A stretch of DNA of 64,000 nucleotides. Source: Erwinia persicina. GTDB taxonomy: Bacteria > Pseudomonadota > Gammaproteobacteria > Enterobacterales > Enterobacteriaceae. Positions 46,961-57,825 of the stretch are shown one piece after another. Below the pieces are notes generated by a model. The model was not told the origin of the DNA and did no database searches. It worked only from the letters and a program-made list of their open reading frames with translations. The stretch lies in the NCBI RefSeq assembly GCF_014838825.1, contig NZ_JACYMO010000003.1:310001-374000 (forward strand). Direction: 5' to 3'. The translations under genes and the position numbers were made by a program. Each line of letters opens with the position of its first letter. Within the stretch, counting starts at the first letter, position 1.

Positions 46961-49900
46961 GTCTGCCCCGCCTGTTTATTTGTCGTCCGGTGGCCACGCT
47001 GGTGTTGACGCTGGCCCTGGTGTTACTGGGGGCGCTGGGCTATCGCCTGCTGCCAGTGGCCCCGCTGCCAACCGTGGATTTTCCGACCATCATGGTGTCG
47101 GCAGAACTGCCCGGTGCCAGCCCGGAAACGATGGCTGCCACGGTAGCGACGCCGCTGGAGCGTGCGCTGGGGCAAATTGCCGGTATCTCTGAAATGACAT
47201 CGGAGAGTTCGCAGGGCTCAACCAATATTATTCTGCAATTTGCCCTCAATCGCGATATCAATGGTGCCGCCCGCGACGTGCAGGCCGCGATCAACGCGGC
47301 ACGCAGCCTGTTGCCCACCAGCATGCCGTCACTGCCAACGTATCAGAAGGCGAACCCGTCTGATGCGCCGGTGTTGATGATGGCGCTGTCGTCCACCACC
47401 CGAACCAGTGCTGAGCTGTACGATCTGGCTGACAGTAAAATTAAGCAGAAAGTCGCTCAGGTCAACGGGGTCGGGAACGTCTCCCTGCGCGGCAGCGCCC
47501 TGCCTGCCGTGCGCATTGATCTGCAACCGCAGCAGTTAAGTCAGTACGGCATCCCGCTGGACCGCGTAAGGGAAGCGATTGCTGGCAGCACCACCAGCCT
47601 GCCGAAAGGGAGGCTGGAGGGAAAAAACCAGTCCTGGATGGTGGATGGCAACGGGCAGCTTGACCAGGCCAGTCAGTACCGTAGCCTGGTCATTGCCTGG
47701 CGCAATGGCCGCGCGATCCGCCTGAACGATGTCGCCCACGTTTATGATGGGGTAGAGGACCGCTACAGCGCCGGGTTCTATAACGGTTCGCCGTCGGTCA
47801 CTATCGGCGTTACCCGTTCAGCCGGGGCCAATATGCTGGAAACGATTGACGGTATTAAGGCCCAGCTGCCGCTGATAGAAAAAGATCTGCCCGCAGACGT
47901 CAAGCTGACCATGGTGGTTGACCGTTCGCCCAACGTGCGCGCCTCGCTCTATGAAACGGAAGAGACGCTGTTGATCGCCATGCTGCTGGTAATTGGCGTG
48001 GTATTCATCTTTCTGCGCGACATACGCGCGCTGATTATCCCGGCGTTGGCGCTGCCGGTGTCGCTGACGGGGACCTGTGCCGTGATGTATCTGTGCGGCT
48101 ACAGCCTGGATAACCTGTCGCTGATGGCGCTGATTATCGCCACCGGGTTTGTCGTGGATGATGCCATCGTGGTGCTGGAAAACATTACCCGCCATATCGA
48201 AGAGGGGCTCAGTCCGGTGCGCGCTTCAGTCAAAGGTGCGCAGGAGGTGAGTTTCACCGTGCTGTCGATGACGCTGTCGCTGGTGGCGGTGTTTATCCCG
48301 ATCCTGCTGATGGGCAGCATCGTTGGCCGTCTGTTCCGCGAATTTGCCGTCACGCTGACCGCCTCGCTGATTATATCGATGCTGGTCTCCCTCAGCCTGA
48401 CGCCGATGCTTTGTTCGCGTTTGCTGAAGCGTAAACCGGCGGTGACCAGGCGTCCGCACCCGCTTTATCAGGGGATTGAAAAGGGTCTGAATCACCTGCT
48501 GGCGGGCTATGCCGTCGCCCTGGATTGGGTCATGCGCCATCAGCGCCTGACGATGTTCAGCCTGCTGCTGACGGTGATCCTCAACCTGTTTCTGTACTCG
48601 GTGGTGCAGAAAGGGTTTTTCCCGAATCAGGATACCGGCCTGCTGATGGGGATGCTGCGTGCCGACCAGAATGTGTCCTTTCAGGCGATGGAGCCGAAAG
48701 TTAAAGCCTTTGCTGCGATGATCGAAAACGATCCGGCGGTGGATGGCGTGATGTCCTCGATGGGCAGTGGGGCATTTGGTTCACGGAATACGGCGATGTT
48801 CTTCGTGCATCTGAAAGACGTCGATAAGCGCGAGGCTAATGCCAGCGAAGTGGCGAACCGCCTCAGCGGTAAAACACGGAATATCCCGGGTGTGGCGCTG
48901 TTTCTGATGGCAGCGCAGGATCTGCATATTGGCGGGCGCAGCGCCAATGCCTCCTTTCAGTACAGCCTGCAGGCGGACAATCTTGATGCTCTGCGCATCT
49001 GGACGCCGAAAGTGAAGGCGGCGCTGGAACAGATCCCGCTGCTGACCAGCATCGACTCCGACGCGCAGACCGGGGGACAGGAGGTGATGATCAATATTGA
49101 CCGCGACCGCGCCACGCGGCTGGGTGTGGACGTGCAGATGCTGGATGCCATGCTGAATAATGCCTTCAGCCAGCGGCAGGTGGCCACCCTGTACAAAACC
49201 CTTAACCAGTATCATGTGGTGATGTCTCTTAGCCCCGAATGGACGCGCGATGCAGATACCCTGAATAAGCTCCTGGTCATTAACGACAGCGGTGAACGTA
49301 TCCCGCTGTCGGCCTTTGCCAGTATCAGCGGCAGCAATGCTCCGCTGTCCGTTAATCACCAGGGTCAGTCGGCCACCAGTACCTTTGCCTTTAACCTGAC
49401 GGACGGGGCCTCGCTGGAACAGGCGCAGGCGGCAGTGAAAAACGCGATGGCAAAAATCGGCCTGCCGGATACCATTCAGGCGGGGTTTTCCGGAACGGCA
49501 CAGGCCTTTGCCGAGCTGAGTGCGTCGATGCCGTGGTTAATCCTTGCCGCGCTGGCCGCCGTCTATATCGTGCTGGGAATGCTGTATGAAAGTTATCTTC
49601 ATCCGCTGACGATCCTCTCTACGCTCCCCTCTGCCGGGGTTGGTGCGCTGTTGCTGATGATGCTGACCGGGACAGAGCTGACGGTGATCGCACTGATCGG
49701 CATTCTGCTGCTGGCAGGTATTGTGAAAAAGAACGCCATCATAATGGTTGATTTTGCCCTGGCCGCCGAGCGTAAGCAGGGGATGAGCCCGCAGCAGGCG
49801 ATCACCCAGGCCTGTCTGATGCGTTTCCGGCCCATCATGATGACCACCCTGGCCGCGTTCTTTGGCGCTTTACCGCTGGCGCTCGGCAGCGGCGGTGATG

Positions 49901-50055
49901 CCGACCTGCGCAGCCCGCTGGGGCTGGCCATTGCCGGAGGACTTGCTCTGAGCCAGTTACTTACGCTGTTCACCACCCCGGTGGTGTACCTCTGTCTTGA
50001 CCGCGTCGGTCGTGTCACAAAACACGCGTGGCAACGTCTGCGTCATGCGGATTAA
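46957..50055 (+). CDS. mdtC: RND efflux pump subunit, MdtC-like
   Basis: A 1032-residue RND transporter, partner of MdtB. The N-terminus [20 protein letters not shown] and [24 protein letters not shown], the aspartates in [19 protein letters not shown] and [20 protein letters not shown], and [16 protein letters not shown] match MdtC closely. E. coli MdtC is 1025 residues. In E. coli, MdtBC supports export of bile salts, novobiocin, flavonoids and, with AcrB and AcrD, enterobactin. Start ATGA overlap with mdtB; stop 4 bp before the channel gene. Confidence 0.9.
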   Translation: MSLPRLFICRPVATLVLTLALVLLGALGYRLLPVAPLPTVDFPTIMVSAELPGASPETMAATVATPLERALGQIAGISEMTSESSQGSTNIILQFALNRDINGAARDVQAAINAARSLLPTSMPSLPTYQKANPSDAPVLMMALSSTTRTSAELYDLADSKIKQKVAQVNGVGNVSLRGSALPAVRIDLQPQQLSQYGIPLDRVREAIAGSTTSLPKGRLEGKNQSWMVDGNGQLDQASQYRSLVIAWRNGRAIRLNDVAHVYDGVEDRYSAGFYNGSPSVTIGVTRSAGANMLETIDGIKAQLPLIEKDLPADVKLTMVVDRSPNVRASLYETEETLLIAMLLVIGVVFIFLRDIRALIIPALALPVSLTGTCAVMYLCGYSLDNLSLMALIIATGFVVDDAIVVLENITRHIEEGLSPVRASVKGAQEVSFTVLSMTLSLVAVFIPILLMGSIVGRLFREFAVTLTASLIISMLVSLSLTPMLCSRLLKRKPAVTRRPHPLYQGIEKGLNHLLAGYAVALDWVMRHQRLTMFSLLLTVILNLFLYSVVQKGFFPNQDTGLLMGMLRADQNVSFQAMEPKVKAFAAMIENDPAVDGVMSSMGSGAFGSRNTAMFFVHLKDVDKREANASEVANRLSGKTRNIPGVALFLMAAQDLHIGGRSANASFQYSLQADNLDALRIWTPKVKAALEQIPLLTSIDSDAQTGGQEVMINIDRDRATRLGVDVQMLDAMLNNAFSQRQVATLYKTLNQYHVVMSLSPEWTRDADTLNKLLVINDSGERIPLSAFASISGSNAPLSVNHQGQSATSTFAFNLTDGASLEQAQAAVKNAMAKIGLPDTIQAGFSGTAQAFAELSASMPWLILAALAAVYIVLGMLYESYLHPLTILSTLPSAGVGALLLMMLTGTELTVIALIGILLLAGIVKKNAIIMVDFALAAERKQGMSPQQAITQACLMRFRPIMMTTLAAFFGALPLALGSGGDADLRSPLGLAIAGGLALSQLLTLFTTPVVYLCLDRVGRVTKHAWQRLRHAD

Positions 50056-50059
50056 CCTG

Positions 50060-51451
50060 ATGATAATGAAAAATAAACTTTCTCCTCTTATGCTGGCATT
50101 GCTGGTAAGCGGCTGTACCCTGGGACCGGCCTATCAGCGTCCGACGGTACCGTCTTCACTCTCTTACAAAGAAGCCAGAGGCTGGCAGCAGGCCGAACCT
50201 CAGGATCAGGTCAGCAAAGGTGACTGGTGGGCGGTTTACCACGACAGCACCCTGGACGGACTGTTGCGCCAGGTAAAAATTTCGAATCAGAACGTCGCTC
50301 AGTATGAGGCGCAGTACCGGCAGGCGCAGGCGCTGGCTGCGGGATCGCGAAGTGACCTGTTTCCGACCGTGACGGCCACCGGCAGTTCGACACGCAGCGG
50401 CACCGCCAGCAGCAGTGGAAGCGGGGCTGCGACCGGCAACAGTCACTCGCTGGAGACGTCGGCCTCCTGGGAGCCGGATATCTGGGGTAAATTGCGCCGC
50501 ACGCTGGAAGAGAACCGCGCCAGTGCCAGTGCCAGTGCCGCCGCACTGGCGAACATGACCCTCAGCGCTCAGTCGACGCTGGCGCAGGACTATTTCCAGC
50601 TGCGTATCCTCGACCAGCGCATTGCGCTGTATGAGAAAAGCGTGGCCGCTTATCAGCGTTATCTGACGGTGATTAACAACAAATACCAGGCGGGCAGTGA
50701 ATCGCGCGGCACGCTGGCCCAGGCGGAAACCCAGCTGGAGAGCGCGCGCGCTTCAGCGCTGGATCTCAGCTGGCAGCGTGCTCAGCTGGAACATGCGATT
50801 GCCGTACTGATCGGGCAACCCCCGGCAGCGTTCAGCCTGGCGGTAGCACCGTTGCAGGCCACGTTGCCTGCTATTCCTCCTGCACTGCCTGCGGATTTGC
50901 TTCAGCGCCGTCCTGATATTGCTCAGGCGGAGCGTACCGTGGCGGCGGCGAATGCGGCGGTGGGGGTGGCGATTGCCGGTTATTTCCCGGATCTGACGCT
51001 TAGCGCCAGCGCGGGGTATACGGGCTCCAGCTTTCGTCATCTGCTGACCTTACCTAATCGCGTCTGGTCGCTGGGGCCAGAACTGAGCGGCACGCTGCTG
51101 GACTTTGGTGCCACCTCGTCGAAGGTGGAGCAGGCAAGAGCCGCCTATGACGCTGATGTTGCCAGCTATCGACAGACCGTGCTGTCCGCCTTTGAAGAGG
51201 TAGAAAACGCCCTGGTGGCGCTTCATACCTTTGAGGCTGAAATGCAGGCTCAGACACGTGCCGCCGCGTCGGCTCAGGCGTCAGCACGGGTAACGCTTAA
51301 TCAGTATCAGGCCGGGATGATCGACTATCTGGATGTCGCCACAACGGAGAATACCAGTCTGAGCCAGCAGCAGAATGCATTGACGTTACAGAGTACGCAA
51401 TGGGTGACCAGCGTACAGCTGATGGCAGCCTTAGGAGGTGGGGGGAAGTGA
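50060..51451 (+). CDS. Outer membrane efflux channel lipoprotein for the Mdt-like pump
   Basis: A 463-residue NodT/OprM-family channel with lipobox VSGC, then PAYQRPTVPSS, two efflux-domain repeats (RRPDIAQAERTVAAANAAVGVAIAGYFPDLTL in the second) and the usual LGGG end. It is the fourth gene of the mdtABC-like operon, an arrangement like muxABC-opmB. Start uncertain: methionines at 50045, 50060 and 50066 are all in frame; 50060 is used because it follows the mdtC stop. A Ser/Gly/Thr-rich run (SSTRSGTASSSGSGAATGNS) lies near residues 109-128. Confidence 0.87.
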   Translation: MIMKNKLSPLMLALLVSGCTLGPAYQRPTVPSSLSYKEARGWQQAEPQDQVSKGDWWAVYHDSTLDGLLRQVKISNQNVAQYEAQYRQAQALAAGSRSDLFPTVTATGSSTRSGTASSSGSGAATGNSHSLETSASWEPDIWGKLRRTLEENRASASASAAALANMTLSAQSTLAQDYFQLRILDQRIALYEKSVAAYQRYLTVINNKYQAGSESRGTLAQAETQLESARASALDLSWQRAQLEHAIAVLIGQPPAAFSLAVAPLQATLPAIPPALPADLLQRRPDIAQAERTVAAANAAVGVAIAGYFPDLTLSASAGYTGSSFRHLLTLPNRVWSLGPELSGTLLDFGATSSKVEQARAAYDADVASYRQTVLSAFEEVENALVALHTFEAEMQAQTRAAASAQASARVTLNQYQAGMIDYLDVATTENTSLSQQQNALTLQSTQWVTSVQLMAALGGGGK

Positions 51452-51536
51452 TAAGGCAGAATGGGAATAATGCCGGCTATTTTCGCCGTTTGCGAAGATC
51501 TGAGGCCTGAGTTTTCTGGTCAGGTCAGAGGGGGTC

Positions 51537-51806
51537 GTGGTTGATCTGCTTCGTATATACCCGGCATCGCCCATCTTATATTTTTTATCCGTTATTCTGA
51601 TCTTCCTTATTAGTCATTTTACTAATGGGCAAGCGTATTACACTTTTTTAAAAGCCCGCGTCAGTGACGTATATTTTCAGGAAGTCAGGGGGTTTTTTAT
51701 TGTAAAACGCGGGGTTAACGAAATGATGACGTTAAGAGAGAATAATCAGGAGTTTATAACGTTAATTCCCCCTTCGGAGATGCATTATTTATGTTGTCCT
51801 GTATGA
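51537..51806 (+). CDS. Possible small hydrophobic protein of unknown function
   Basis: An 89-codon frame from GTG with GAGGGGG just two nt before it. It would have one hydrophobic helix (ILYFLSVILIFLISHF, about 13-28) and no family I recognise. The stretch is much more AT-rich than either neighbour, and its codons differ from theirs, so it may be foreign or non-coding. The rest of the gap from 51452 to 51974 holds a weak CCTGA/TCAGG hairpin and long T runs near 51877-51893, and presumably the aas promoter. Low confidence that it is translated. Confidence 0.3.
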   Translation: MVDLLRIYPASPILYFLSVILIFLISHFTNGQAYYTFLKARVSDVYFQEVRGFFIVKRGVNEMMTLRENNQEFITLIPPSEMHYLCCPV

Positions 51807-51974
51807 CAGGAATGTCGTTATTACTCTGATCTGAGCGTCACCTGTTCTTTCGCCAAAAGGGGGCGTTGCGCATTTTTTTTTCGCTTTTTTTTCCACTTAT
51901 ATTCAGTCACATATTGAGTTGGGCTGTCATATCCTGCATCGTTAGGGACAATTGTGATCCGCTATGGAGTCGGC

Positions 51975-54131
51975 ATGTTGTTTACATTCTTTCGCGTCCT
52001 TTTTCGCATACTCTTCCGAACCCGTCTGACGGGTGACCTCTCAGGGCTGTATAAAGAGAAGGTACTGATTACCCCTAATCATATGTCATTTATTGATGGC
52101 ATCCTGCTGGCGGTGTTCCTGCCGGTGAAACCGGTGTTCGCCGTTTACTCCTCTATCAGTGAGCAGTGGTACATGCGTCTGCTGCGTCCCCTGATCGATT
52201 TCGTTCCGCTTGACCCGACAAAACCCATGTCTATCAAGCATCTGGTACGGCTGATCGGCACCGGCCGTCCTGTAGTGATCTTCCCGGAAGGACGTATCAC
52301 CGTCACCGGGTCGCTGATGAAAATTTATGACGGGGCGGGCTTCGTCGCTGCAAAATCTCAGGCGACCGTGGTGCCGTTGCGTATTGAAGGTGCCGAATAC
52401 ACGCCGTTTGGCCGCCTGGCGGGGGTGTTTAAACGACGCCTGTTCCCGCGCATCACCCTGACCGTTCTGCCTGCGACCACCATCCCGATGCCGGAAGCCC
52501 CGCGCGCACGCGATCGCCGACGTCTGGCGGGGGAGCACCTTCACCATATTATGATGGAAGCCCGCATGGCGGTGCGTCCGCGTGAAACCCTGTATCAGGC
52601 GTTTCTTTCCGCCCGCACCCGCTACGGGCTGTTTAAGCCCTGTGTGGAAGATGTCAGTTTTAAACCCGACAGCTATACCGGGTTGTTGAAAAAGGCGCTG
52701 GGTGTCGGTCGAATTCTGGAGCGCTACAGTCAGCCCGGGGAATATATCGGCCTGCTGTTGCCGAATGCCACCGTCACGGCGGCGGCCATTCTCGGGGCAT
52801 CGATGCGGGGGCGCATCCCGGCGATGCTGAACTACACCGCCGGGGTGAAAGGGCTGACCAGTGCCCTGAGCGCCGCCGAAGTGAAAACGGTGTTTACCTC
52901 ACGCCAGTTCCTTGACAAGGGCAAGCTGTGGCACTTGCCGGAGGGCATTCCGCAGGTACAGTGGGTCTATCTGGAAGATCTGAAAGAGACCGTCACTTTT
53001 CAGGATAAGCTGTGGATCCTGCGACATCTGCTGATGCCTGCGCAGGCCGAAGTAGCACAGCAGCCGGAAGATGCGGCGATGGTGCTGTTTACCTCCGGCT
53101 CAGAAGGTCATCCGAAAGGCGTCGTTCATTCACATAAAAGCCTGCTGGCGAACGTGGAGCAGATCCGCACCATCGCAGATTTTACCCCGCGCGACCGGTT
53201 TATGTCGGCACTGCCTCTGTTCCACGCCTTCGGCCTGACGGTCGGGCTGTTGACTCCGCTGATGACCGGGGCACAGGTGTTTCTTTATCCCAGCCCGCTG
53301 CATTACCGCATTGTGCCGGAGCTGGTTTATGACCGTAACTGTACCGTACTGTTCGGCACGTCGACCTTCCTTGGTAACTATGCGCGTTTTGCCAGTCCAT
53401 ATGATTTTGCCCGTCTGCGTTACGTAGTAGCCGGGGCAGAAAAACTGCAGGAGCAGACGCGCGAACTGTGGATGGAAAAATATGGCATCCGCATCCTCGA
53501 GGGCTACGGCGTTACCGAATGTGCGCCGGTGGTGGCCATTAACGTGCCGATGGCGGCCAAAACACATACCGTCGGGCGCATCCTGCCGGGCATGGATTCG
53601 CGTCTGATTGCCGTACCGGGTATCGAAAACGGTGGCCTGCTGCAGTTACGGGGTCCGAATATAATGAAAGGCTATCTGCGCGTCGAGCGGCCTGGCGTGC
53701 TGGAAGCCCCACAAGCGGATAATGGCGAAGGGCAGATGGAAGCGGGCTGGTATGATACCGGTGATATCGTCAGTTTTGATGAAGGTGGGTTCTGTCAGAT
53801 TCAGGGACGTGTGAAGCGTTTTGCCAAAATTGCCGGGGAGATGGTCTCCCTGGAGATCGTCGAAACGATTGCCCGCAAAGCATCGGAAGACAAGCAGCAC
53901 GCGGCTACCCTTAAACCGGACGGCAATCGCGGTGAGGCGTTGGTACTGTTTACCACCGACCCGCAGCTGACCCGCGAACAGCTGACCCGCGCCGCCCGTG
54001 AGCTGGGCAGCCCGGATCTGGCTGTCCCACGCGATATCCGCGTTCTGTCACAGCTGCCGCTGCTGGGCAGCGGTAAACCCGACTTTGTCACGCTGCGTGA
54101 AATGGCAGAAAAACCGGAGGATCAGGCATGA
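51975..54131 (+). CDS. aas: Bifunctional 2-acyl-GPE acyltransferase/acyl-ACP synthetase Aas
   Basis: Re-acylates 2-acylglycerophosphoethanolamine at the inner membrane, using fatty acids it loads onto ACP. It has 718 residues (E. coli 719): an N-terminal PlsC-type acyltransferase with H36-x4-D41 (NHMSFID) and FPEGR, then an AMP-forming synthetase with [17 protein letters not shown] and [10 protein letters not shown]. The ATG at 51975, five nt after GGAG, fits homology; an in-frame start seven codons earlier is rejected. It overlaps lplT by 4 bp, the conserved lysophospholipid salvage pair. Confidence 0.96.
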   Translation: MLFTFFRVLFRILFRTRLTGDLSGLYKEKVLITPNHMSFIDGILLAVFLPVKPVFAVYSSISEQWYMRLLRPLIDFVPLDPTKPMSIKHLVRLIGTGRPVVIFPEGRITVTGSLMKIYDGAGFVAAKSQATVVPLRIEGAEYTPFGRLAGVFKRRLFPRITLTVLPATTIPMPEAPRARDRRRLAGEHLHHIMMEARMAVRPRETLYQAFLSARTRYGLFKPCVEDVSFKPDSYTGLLKKALGVGRILERYSQPGEYIGLLLPNATVTAAAILGASMRGRIPAMLNYTAGVKGLTSALSAAEVKTVFTSRQFLDKGKLWHLPEGIPQVQWVYLEDLKETVTFQDKLWILRHLLMPAQAEVAQQPEDAAMVLFTSGSEGHPKGVVHSHKSLLANVEQIRTIADFTPRDRFMSALPLFHAFGLTVGLLTPLMTGAQVFLYPSPLHYRIVPELVYDRNCTVLFGTSTFLGNYARFASPYDFARLRYVVAGAEKLQEQTRELWMEKYGIRILEGYGVTECAPVVAINVPMAAKTHTVGRILPGMDSRLIAVPGIENGGLLQLRGPNIMKGYLRVERPGVLEAPQADNGEGQMEAGWYDTGDIVSFDEGGFCQIQGRVKRFAKIAGEMVSLEIVETIARKASEDKQHAATLKPDGNRGEALVLFTTDPQLTREQLTRAARELGSPDLAVPRDIRVLSQLPLLGSGKPDFVTLREMAEKPEDQA

Positions 54132-55345
54132 GCACTTCTCAGGTAAGCGGCCAGCCGCTGATGTCTAAGGGCATGATGGCGGTGATTGGCGCGCAGTTCT
54201 TCTCCGCGTTTGGCGATAATGCGCTGCTGTTTGCCACCCTGGCCGTGATGAAGTCGCTGGTTTACCCGGAGTGGAGTCAGCCGGTGTTGCAGATGATGTT
54301 TGTTGCCACCTACATCATTCTGGCCCCGTTTGTCGGCCAGCTGGCGGACAGCTTTGCGAAAGGGCGGGTAATGATGTTTGCTAACGCCCTTAAGCTGCTG
54401 GGGGCCCTGGTGATCTGTTTCGGATTTGATCCGTTCCTCGGTTACAGCCTGGTGGGCATTGGCGCTGCGGCTTATTCGCCAGCGAAGTATGGCATTCTGG
54501 GCGAACTGACCGGCGGAGAAACGTTGGTAAAGGCCAACGGCATGATGGAATCCTCGACCATTGCCGCTATATTGCTGGGTTCGGTGGCCGGGGGGTTCCT
54601 GGCTGACTGGAATCTGACGGCCGCCCTCGCCGCCTGCGTGCTGGCTTATGCGCTGGCGGTGGCAGCAAATGTGCTGATCCCTAAGCTGGATGCAGCGCGC
54701 GGCGGCCAGTCCTGGCACCCGGCCCGCATGTCTGCCAGCTTCTTCCGCGCCTGCGGCACGTTATGGCGCGATGGCGAAACGCGTTTTTCCCTGGTGGGCA
54801 CCAGTCTGTTCTGGGGGGCCGGTGTGACCCTGCGTTTCCTGCTGGTACTCTGGGTGCCGGTCGCGCTGGGTATCAGCGATAATAAAACGCCGACGCTGCT
54901 GAACGCCATGGTGGCCATCGGTATCGTATTCGGGGCGATTGCCGCGGCGAAGCTGGTCACGCTGAAAACTGTCGGGCGCTGTATGCCTGCAGGCGTGCTG
55001 ATTGGCGTGGCGGTGCTGGCCTTCTCGCTCCAGCATCAGGCCCTCAATGCCTACGTACTGCTGATAATTATCGGCATGCTCGGCGGCTTCTTTGTCGTAC
55101 CGCTGAATGCGCTGTTGCAGATGCGTGGGAAAGACACGGTCGGGACAGGCAATGCGGTCGCCGTACAGAACCTCGGTGAAAATACCGCGATGCTGCTGAT
55201 GCTCGGGCTCTATACGCTGGCGATTAAGTTCGGTGCGCCGCCGGTGGCGACGGGCGTCGGCTTCGGTGCGCTGTTTGCGCTGGCGATTGCGGTACTGTGG
55301 GGCTGGCAGCTGGCGCAGAAACGGAAAGTCACTGCCCGGCTCTGA
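54128..55345 (+). CDS. lplT: Lysophospholipid transporter LplT
   Basis: MFS-type flippase that brings lysophospholipids (lyso-PE) across the inner membrane to Aas. A 405-residue protein (E. coli 397) with about 12 helices; characteristic segments are [24 protein letters not shown] at the N-terminus and [33 protein letters not shown]. The ATG overlaps the aas stop (ATGA). A hairpin separates it from convergent tas. Confidence 0.95.
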   Translation: MSTSQVSGQPLMSKGMMAVIGAQFFSAFGDNALLFATLAVMKSLVYPEWSQPVLQMMFVATYIILAPFVGQLADSFAKGRVMMFANALKLLGALVICFGFDPFLGYSLVGIGAAAYSPAKYGILGELTGGETLVKANGMMESSTIAAILLGSVAGGFLADWNLTAALAACVLAYALAVAANVLIPKLDAARGGQSWHPARMSASFFRACGTLWRDGETRFSLVGTSLFWGAGVTLRFLLVLWVPVALGISDNKTPTLLNAMVAIGIVFGAIAAAKLVTLKTVGRCMPAGVLIGVAVLAFSLQHQALNAYVLLIIIGMLGGFFVVPLNALLQMRGKDTVGTGNAVAVQNLGENTAMLLMLGLYTLAIKFGAPPVATGVGFGALFALAIAVLWGWQLAQKRKVTARL

Positions 55346-55361
55346 GTTGTGACGAGGGTAA

Positions 55362-55387
55362 CGCCAGGGCATATGGCTGCCCTGGCG
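55362..55387. terminator. Hairpin between convergent lplT and tas
   Basis: A perfect 10-bp stem CGCCAGGGCA/TGCCCTGGCG with a 6-nt loop. No T run follows on either strand, so it may act as a weak two-way terminator or an mRNA 3'-end stabiliser. Confidence 0.55.
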
Positions 55388-55399
55388 GTAGCCGTCGAA

Positions 55400-56440
55400 T
55401 TAAGGGGCCGGATAGGTAAAGCGACGATGGATCGCTTCCAGCCCTTCCAGTACCTCTTCATTCAGCGTCAGATCGTAGCTGTCGATGTTCATTTTTAACT
55501 GTTCCAGCGTGGTTGCCCCCAGTAAGGTGCTGGCGACAAACGGCTGCTGGCGTACAAAGGCCAGTGCCATCTGCGACGGATCCAGTCCGTGCTGCTTCGC
55601 CAGCGCGACATACTCGGTAATAGCCCCGACAGACTGTTCGCTGCTGTAGCGCTTGAAACGACTGAACAGGGTGTTACGCGCCCCGGCCGGCTGCGCGCCG
55701 TTAAGGTATTTCCCACTCAGTGTGCCAAAAGCCAGGCTGGAATAGGCCAGCAGTTCGACGCCTTCATGCTGGCTGATTTCAGCCAGACCGACTTCAAAGC
55801 TGCGATTCAGCAGGCTGTAGGGATTCTGGATGCTGACGATACGCGGCAGTTCATGTTTCTCCGCCAGCTGCAGATAACGCATCACGCCCCACGGTGTTTC
55901 GTTCGACACGCCGATATAGCGGATTTTACCGGCACGCACCTGCTCAGCCAGCGCCTCCAGTGTTTCCAGTAGCGTCACGGTCGCTGCGCTGTCGGTGTAC
56001 TCATAGTTCAGCTTGCCAAAACAGTTGGTCTGGCGCTGCGGCCAGTGCAGCTGATACAGATCGAGATAATCGGTATTCAGCCGCTTCAGGCTGGCATCCA
56101 GCGCGCTGCGTATATTTTTGCGATCCAGTGCCTGGCCCGGACGGATGGAGGCATCAGCGCCACGAATTGGCCCGGAGACTTTAGAGGCGAGGATAATCTT
56201 GTCGCGATTACCGCGTGCTGCCAGCCAGCTGCCGATATACTGCTCGGTCAGGCCCTGCGTTTCCGGGCGGGGCGGGACAGGATACATCTCGGCTGTATCA
56301 ATCAGGTTGATGCCGCGGCTCAGGGCATAATCCAGTTGTGCATGGGCGTCGGCTTCGCTGTTTTGCTCACCAAACGTCATGGTGCCCAACCCCAGAGAAC
56401 TGACTTCCAGGGTGCTGTGGGGGATACGGTGATAATGCAT
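55400..56440 (-). CDS. tas: Aldo-keto reductase family protein Tas
   Basis: A 346-residue NADPH-dependent oxidoreductase. E. coli Tas suppresses tyrosine auxotrophy of starving cells, but its substrate is unknown. It begins MHYHRIPHSTLEVSSLGLGTMTFGEQNSEADAHAQ, nearly identical to E. coli; the catalytic Asp and Tyr are in NLIDTAEMYPVPP, with Lys in ILASKVSG and His in LYQLHWPQR. The end FTYPAP is also shared. It sits between lplT and ygdR, as in E. coli. Confidence 0.95.
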   Translation of the reverse strand: MHYHRIPHSTLEVSSLGLGTMTFGEQNSEADAHAQLDYALSRGINLIDTAEMYPVPPRPETQGLTEQYIGSWLAARGNRDKIILASKVSGPIRGADASIRPGQALDRKNIRSALDASLKRLNTDYLDLYQLHWPQRQTNCFGKLNYEYTDSAATVTLLETLEALAEQVRAGKIRYIGVSNETPWGVMRYLQLAEKHELPRIVSIQNPYSLLNRSFEVGLAEISQHEGVELLAYSSLAFGTLSGKYLNGAQPAGARNTLFSRFKRYSSEQSVGAITEYVALAKQHGLDPSQMALAFVRQQPFVASTLLGATTLEQLKMNIDSYDLTLNEEVLEGLEAIHRRFTYPAP

Positions 56441-56642
56441 TGCCGGCTTCCTTTTTCATTATTCAAAGGTCAGGGACATCAGGGCGTCCGCAACAGGGGC
56501 TTTTTGCCTGGGACTGGCACGTGTCGCACCGAAAACCCGGTTTTTGACTATAACCGTGCTGAACGGGCGGGGGAAGGGGGGATTTATCGGGAAGTGCTAC
56601 AGAGAGCCACCTTTACCGCGTGGGTCAGGTGGCAACGGGCGC

Positions 56643-56858
56643 TTAACGCTCAACAATCGATGAGACTTCGTCACCGTTGATCTGCTTTTCGTGACCGCTA
56701 TCGTCCGTATATTTCACCAGGCCGGTCTCTTTATCGATCTGCGGCTTACCGTCGGTCATAATCATCTTGCCTTCTTTGGTCGCCATGACGTAGTCGCTGC
56801 TGCATCCGGACGTTAACACGGCCAGGCCGACGACTGCTGCACCCAAAATCCACTTCAT
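56643..56858 (-). CDS. ygdR: Small lipoprotein YgdR (YgdI/YgdR family)
   Basis: A 71-residue lipoprotein with lipobox TSGC (C19) and a short SH3-like domain: [32 protein letters not shown]...[12 protein letters not shown]. It matches E. coli YgdR, whose function is unknown. Between tas and ygdQ, as in E. coli. The roughly 170-bp gap to the ygdQ stop holds no recognisable gene. Confidence 0.93.
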   Translation of the reverse strand: MKWILGAAVVGLAVLTSGCSSDYVMATKEGKMIMTDGKPQIDKETGLVKYTDDSGHEKQINGDEVSSIVER

Positions 56859-57026
56859 ACTTTTCTCCCCTCTTCATTACTCAACCGGTATCAGTGTAGT
56901 AATAAACTAATTTCCCTGTAACGATAATAGTATGAGTCTGAAAATAGACGTTGCGCACAACGTACCATTGACATGTTGACCTCATTATACCTTGCCCGGC
57001 CAGTGCGGGCGGGCAGGGCGATAATT

Positions 57027-57737
57027 TTACAGAGGACGCTTTTTATTGCGTGCCAGATTAAGGCATTCCACGGCCATGGAGAAGAACATAGCAAAGTAGA
57101 TATAGCCTTTTGGAATGTGAATACTGAAACTTTCCAGCATCAGGGTGAAGCCGACCAGGATCAGGAACGCCAGCGCCAGCATTTTTACCGACGGATGACG
57201 GTCAACGAACTCACCGATAGCCCGGGCGGCAAACATCATCACCAGTACGGCAATCACCACGGCAGCCATCATGATAATCAGATGGTCGGAAAGACCGACG
57301 GCAGTGATCACTGAGTCCAGACTGAAGATGATATCCAGCACCATAATCTGCACGATGGCCCCGAAAAACGAATGCACTTTCGTCGTGTGTTCGCCACCTC
57401 CGCCCTCGATCGTTTCATGGATCTCCATGCTCGACTTCCAGAGCAGGAACAGCCCACCAAACAGCAGGATCAGATCACGGGCTGAGAAAGCGTGATCCAT
57501 CAGGGTAAACAGCGGGTCGGTCAGACGAATAACCCAGGCAATAGAGGCCAGCAGACCAAGGCGCATTAACATGGCACCGGCCAGACCAATACGGCGGGCG
57601 GTATTTTGCTGATGCGCCGGCAGTTTGGCGACGACCAGCGAGAGGAAAATAATGTTATCTATCCCGAGAACAATCTCGAGGATCGTTAGCGTGCCCAGCG
57701 CGAGCCAGGCATTGGGATCGGCAATCCATTCAAACAT
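57027..57737 (-). CDS. ygdQ: TerC-family inner membrane protein YgdQ
   Basis: A 236-residue integral membrane protein with about seven helices, TerC/Alx-like fold (E. coli YgdQ 237). Signature acidic helices: LTILEIVLGIDNIIFLSLVV (about 16-35) and MVLDIIFSLDSVITAVGLSDHL (about 132-153), with aspartates that in relatives help metal transport, possibly manganese. The physiological role of YgdQ itself is unproven. Between mutH and ygdR, conserved order. Confidence 0.92.
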   Translation of the reverse strand: MFEWIADPNAWLALGTLTILEIVLGIDNIIFLSLVVAKLPAHQQNTARRIGLAGAMLMRLGLLASIAWVIRLTDPLFTLMDHAFSARDLILLFGGLFLLWKSSMEIHETIEGGGGEHTTKVHSFFGAIVQIMVLDIIFSLDSVITAVGLSDHLIIMMAAVVIAVLVMMFAARAIGEFVDRHPSVKMLALAFLILVGFTLMLESFSIHIPKGYIYFAMFFSMAVECLNLARNKKRPL

Positions 57738-57825
57738 GTTAAAAGCACACCTTAAACTTAAACGAAAGCTAAACGACGATTATACGCAAGGTTGACGACA
57801 GTGGGAAAATCTTTAGGGCAATTTC

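Noticed and set aside
56891-57094. 67-codon frame on the minus strand overlapping the end of ygdQ
   Set aside because: It overlaps a well-supported gene on the same strand and has no family resemblance.
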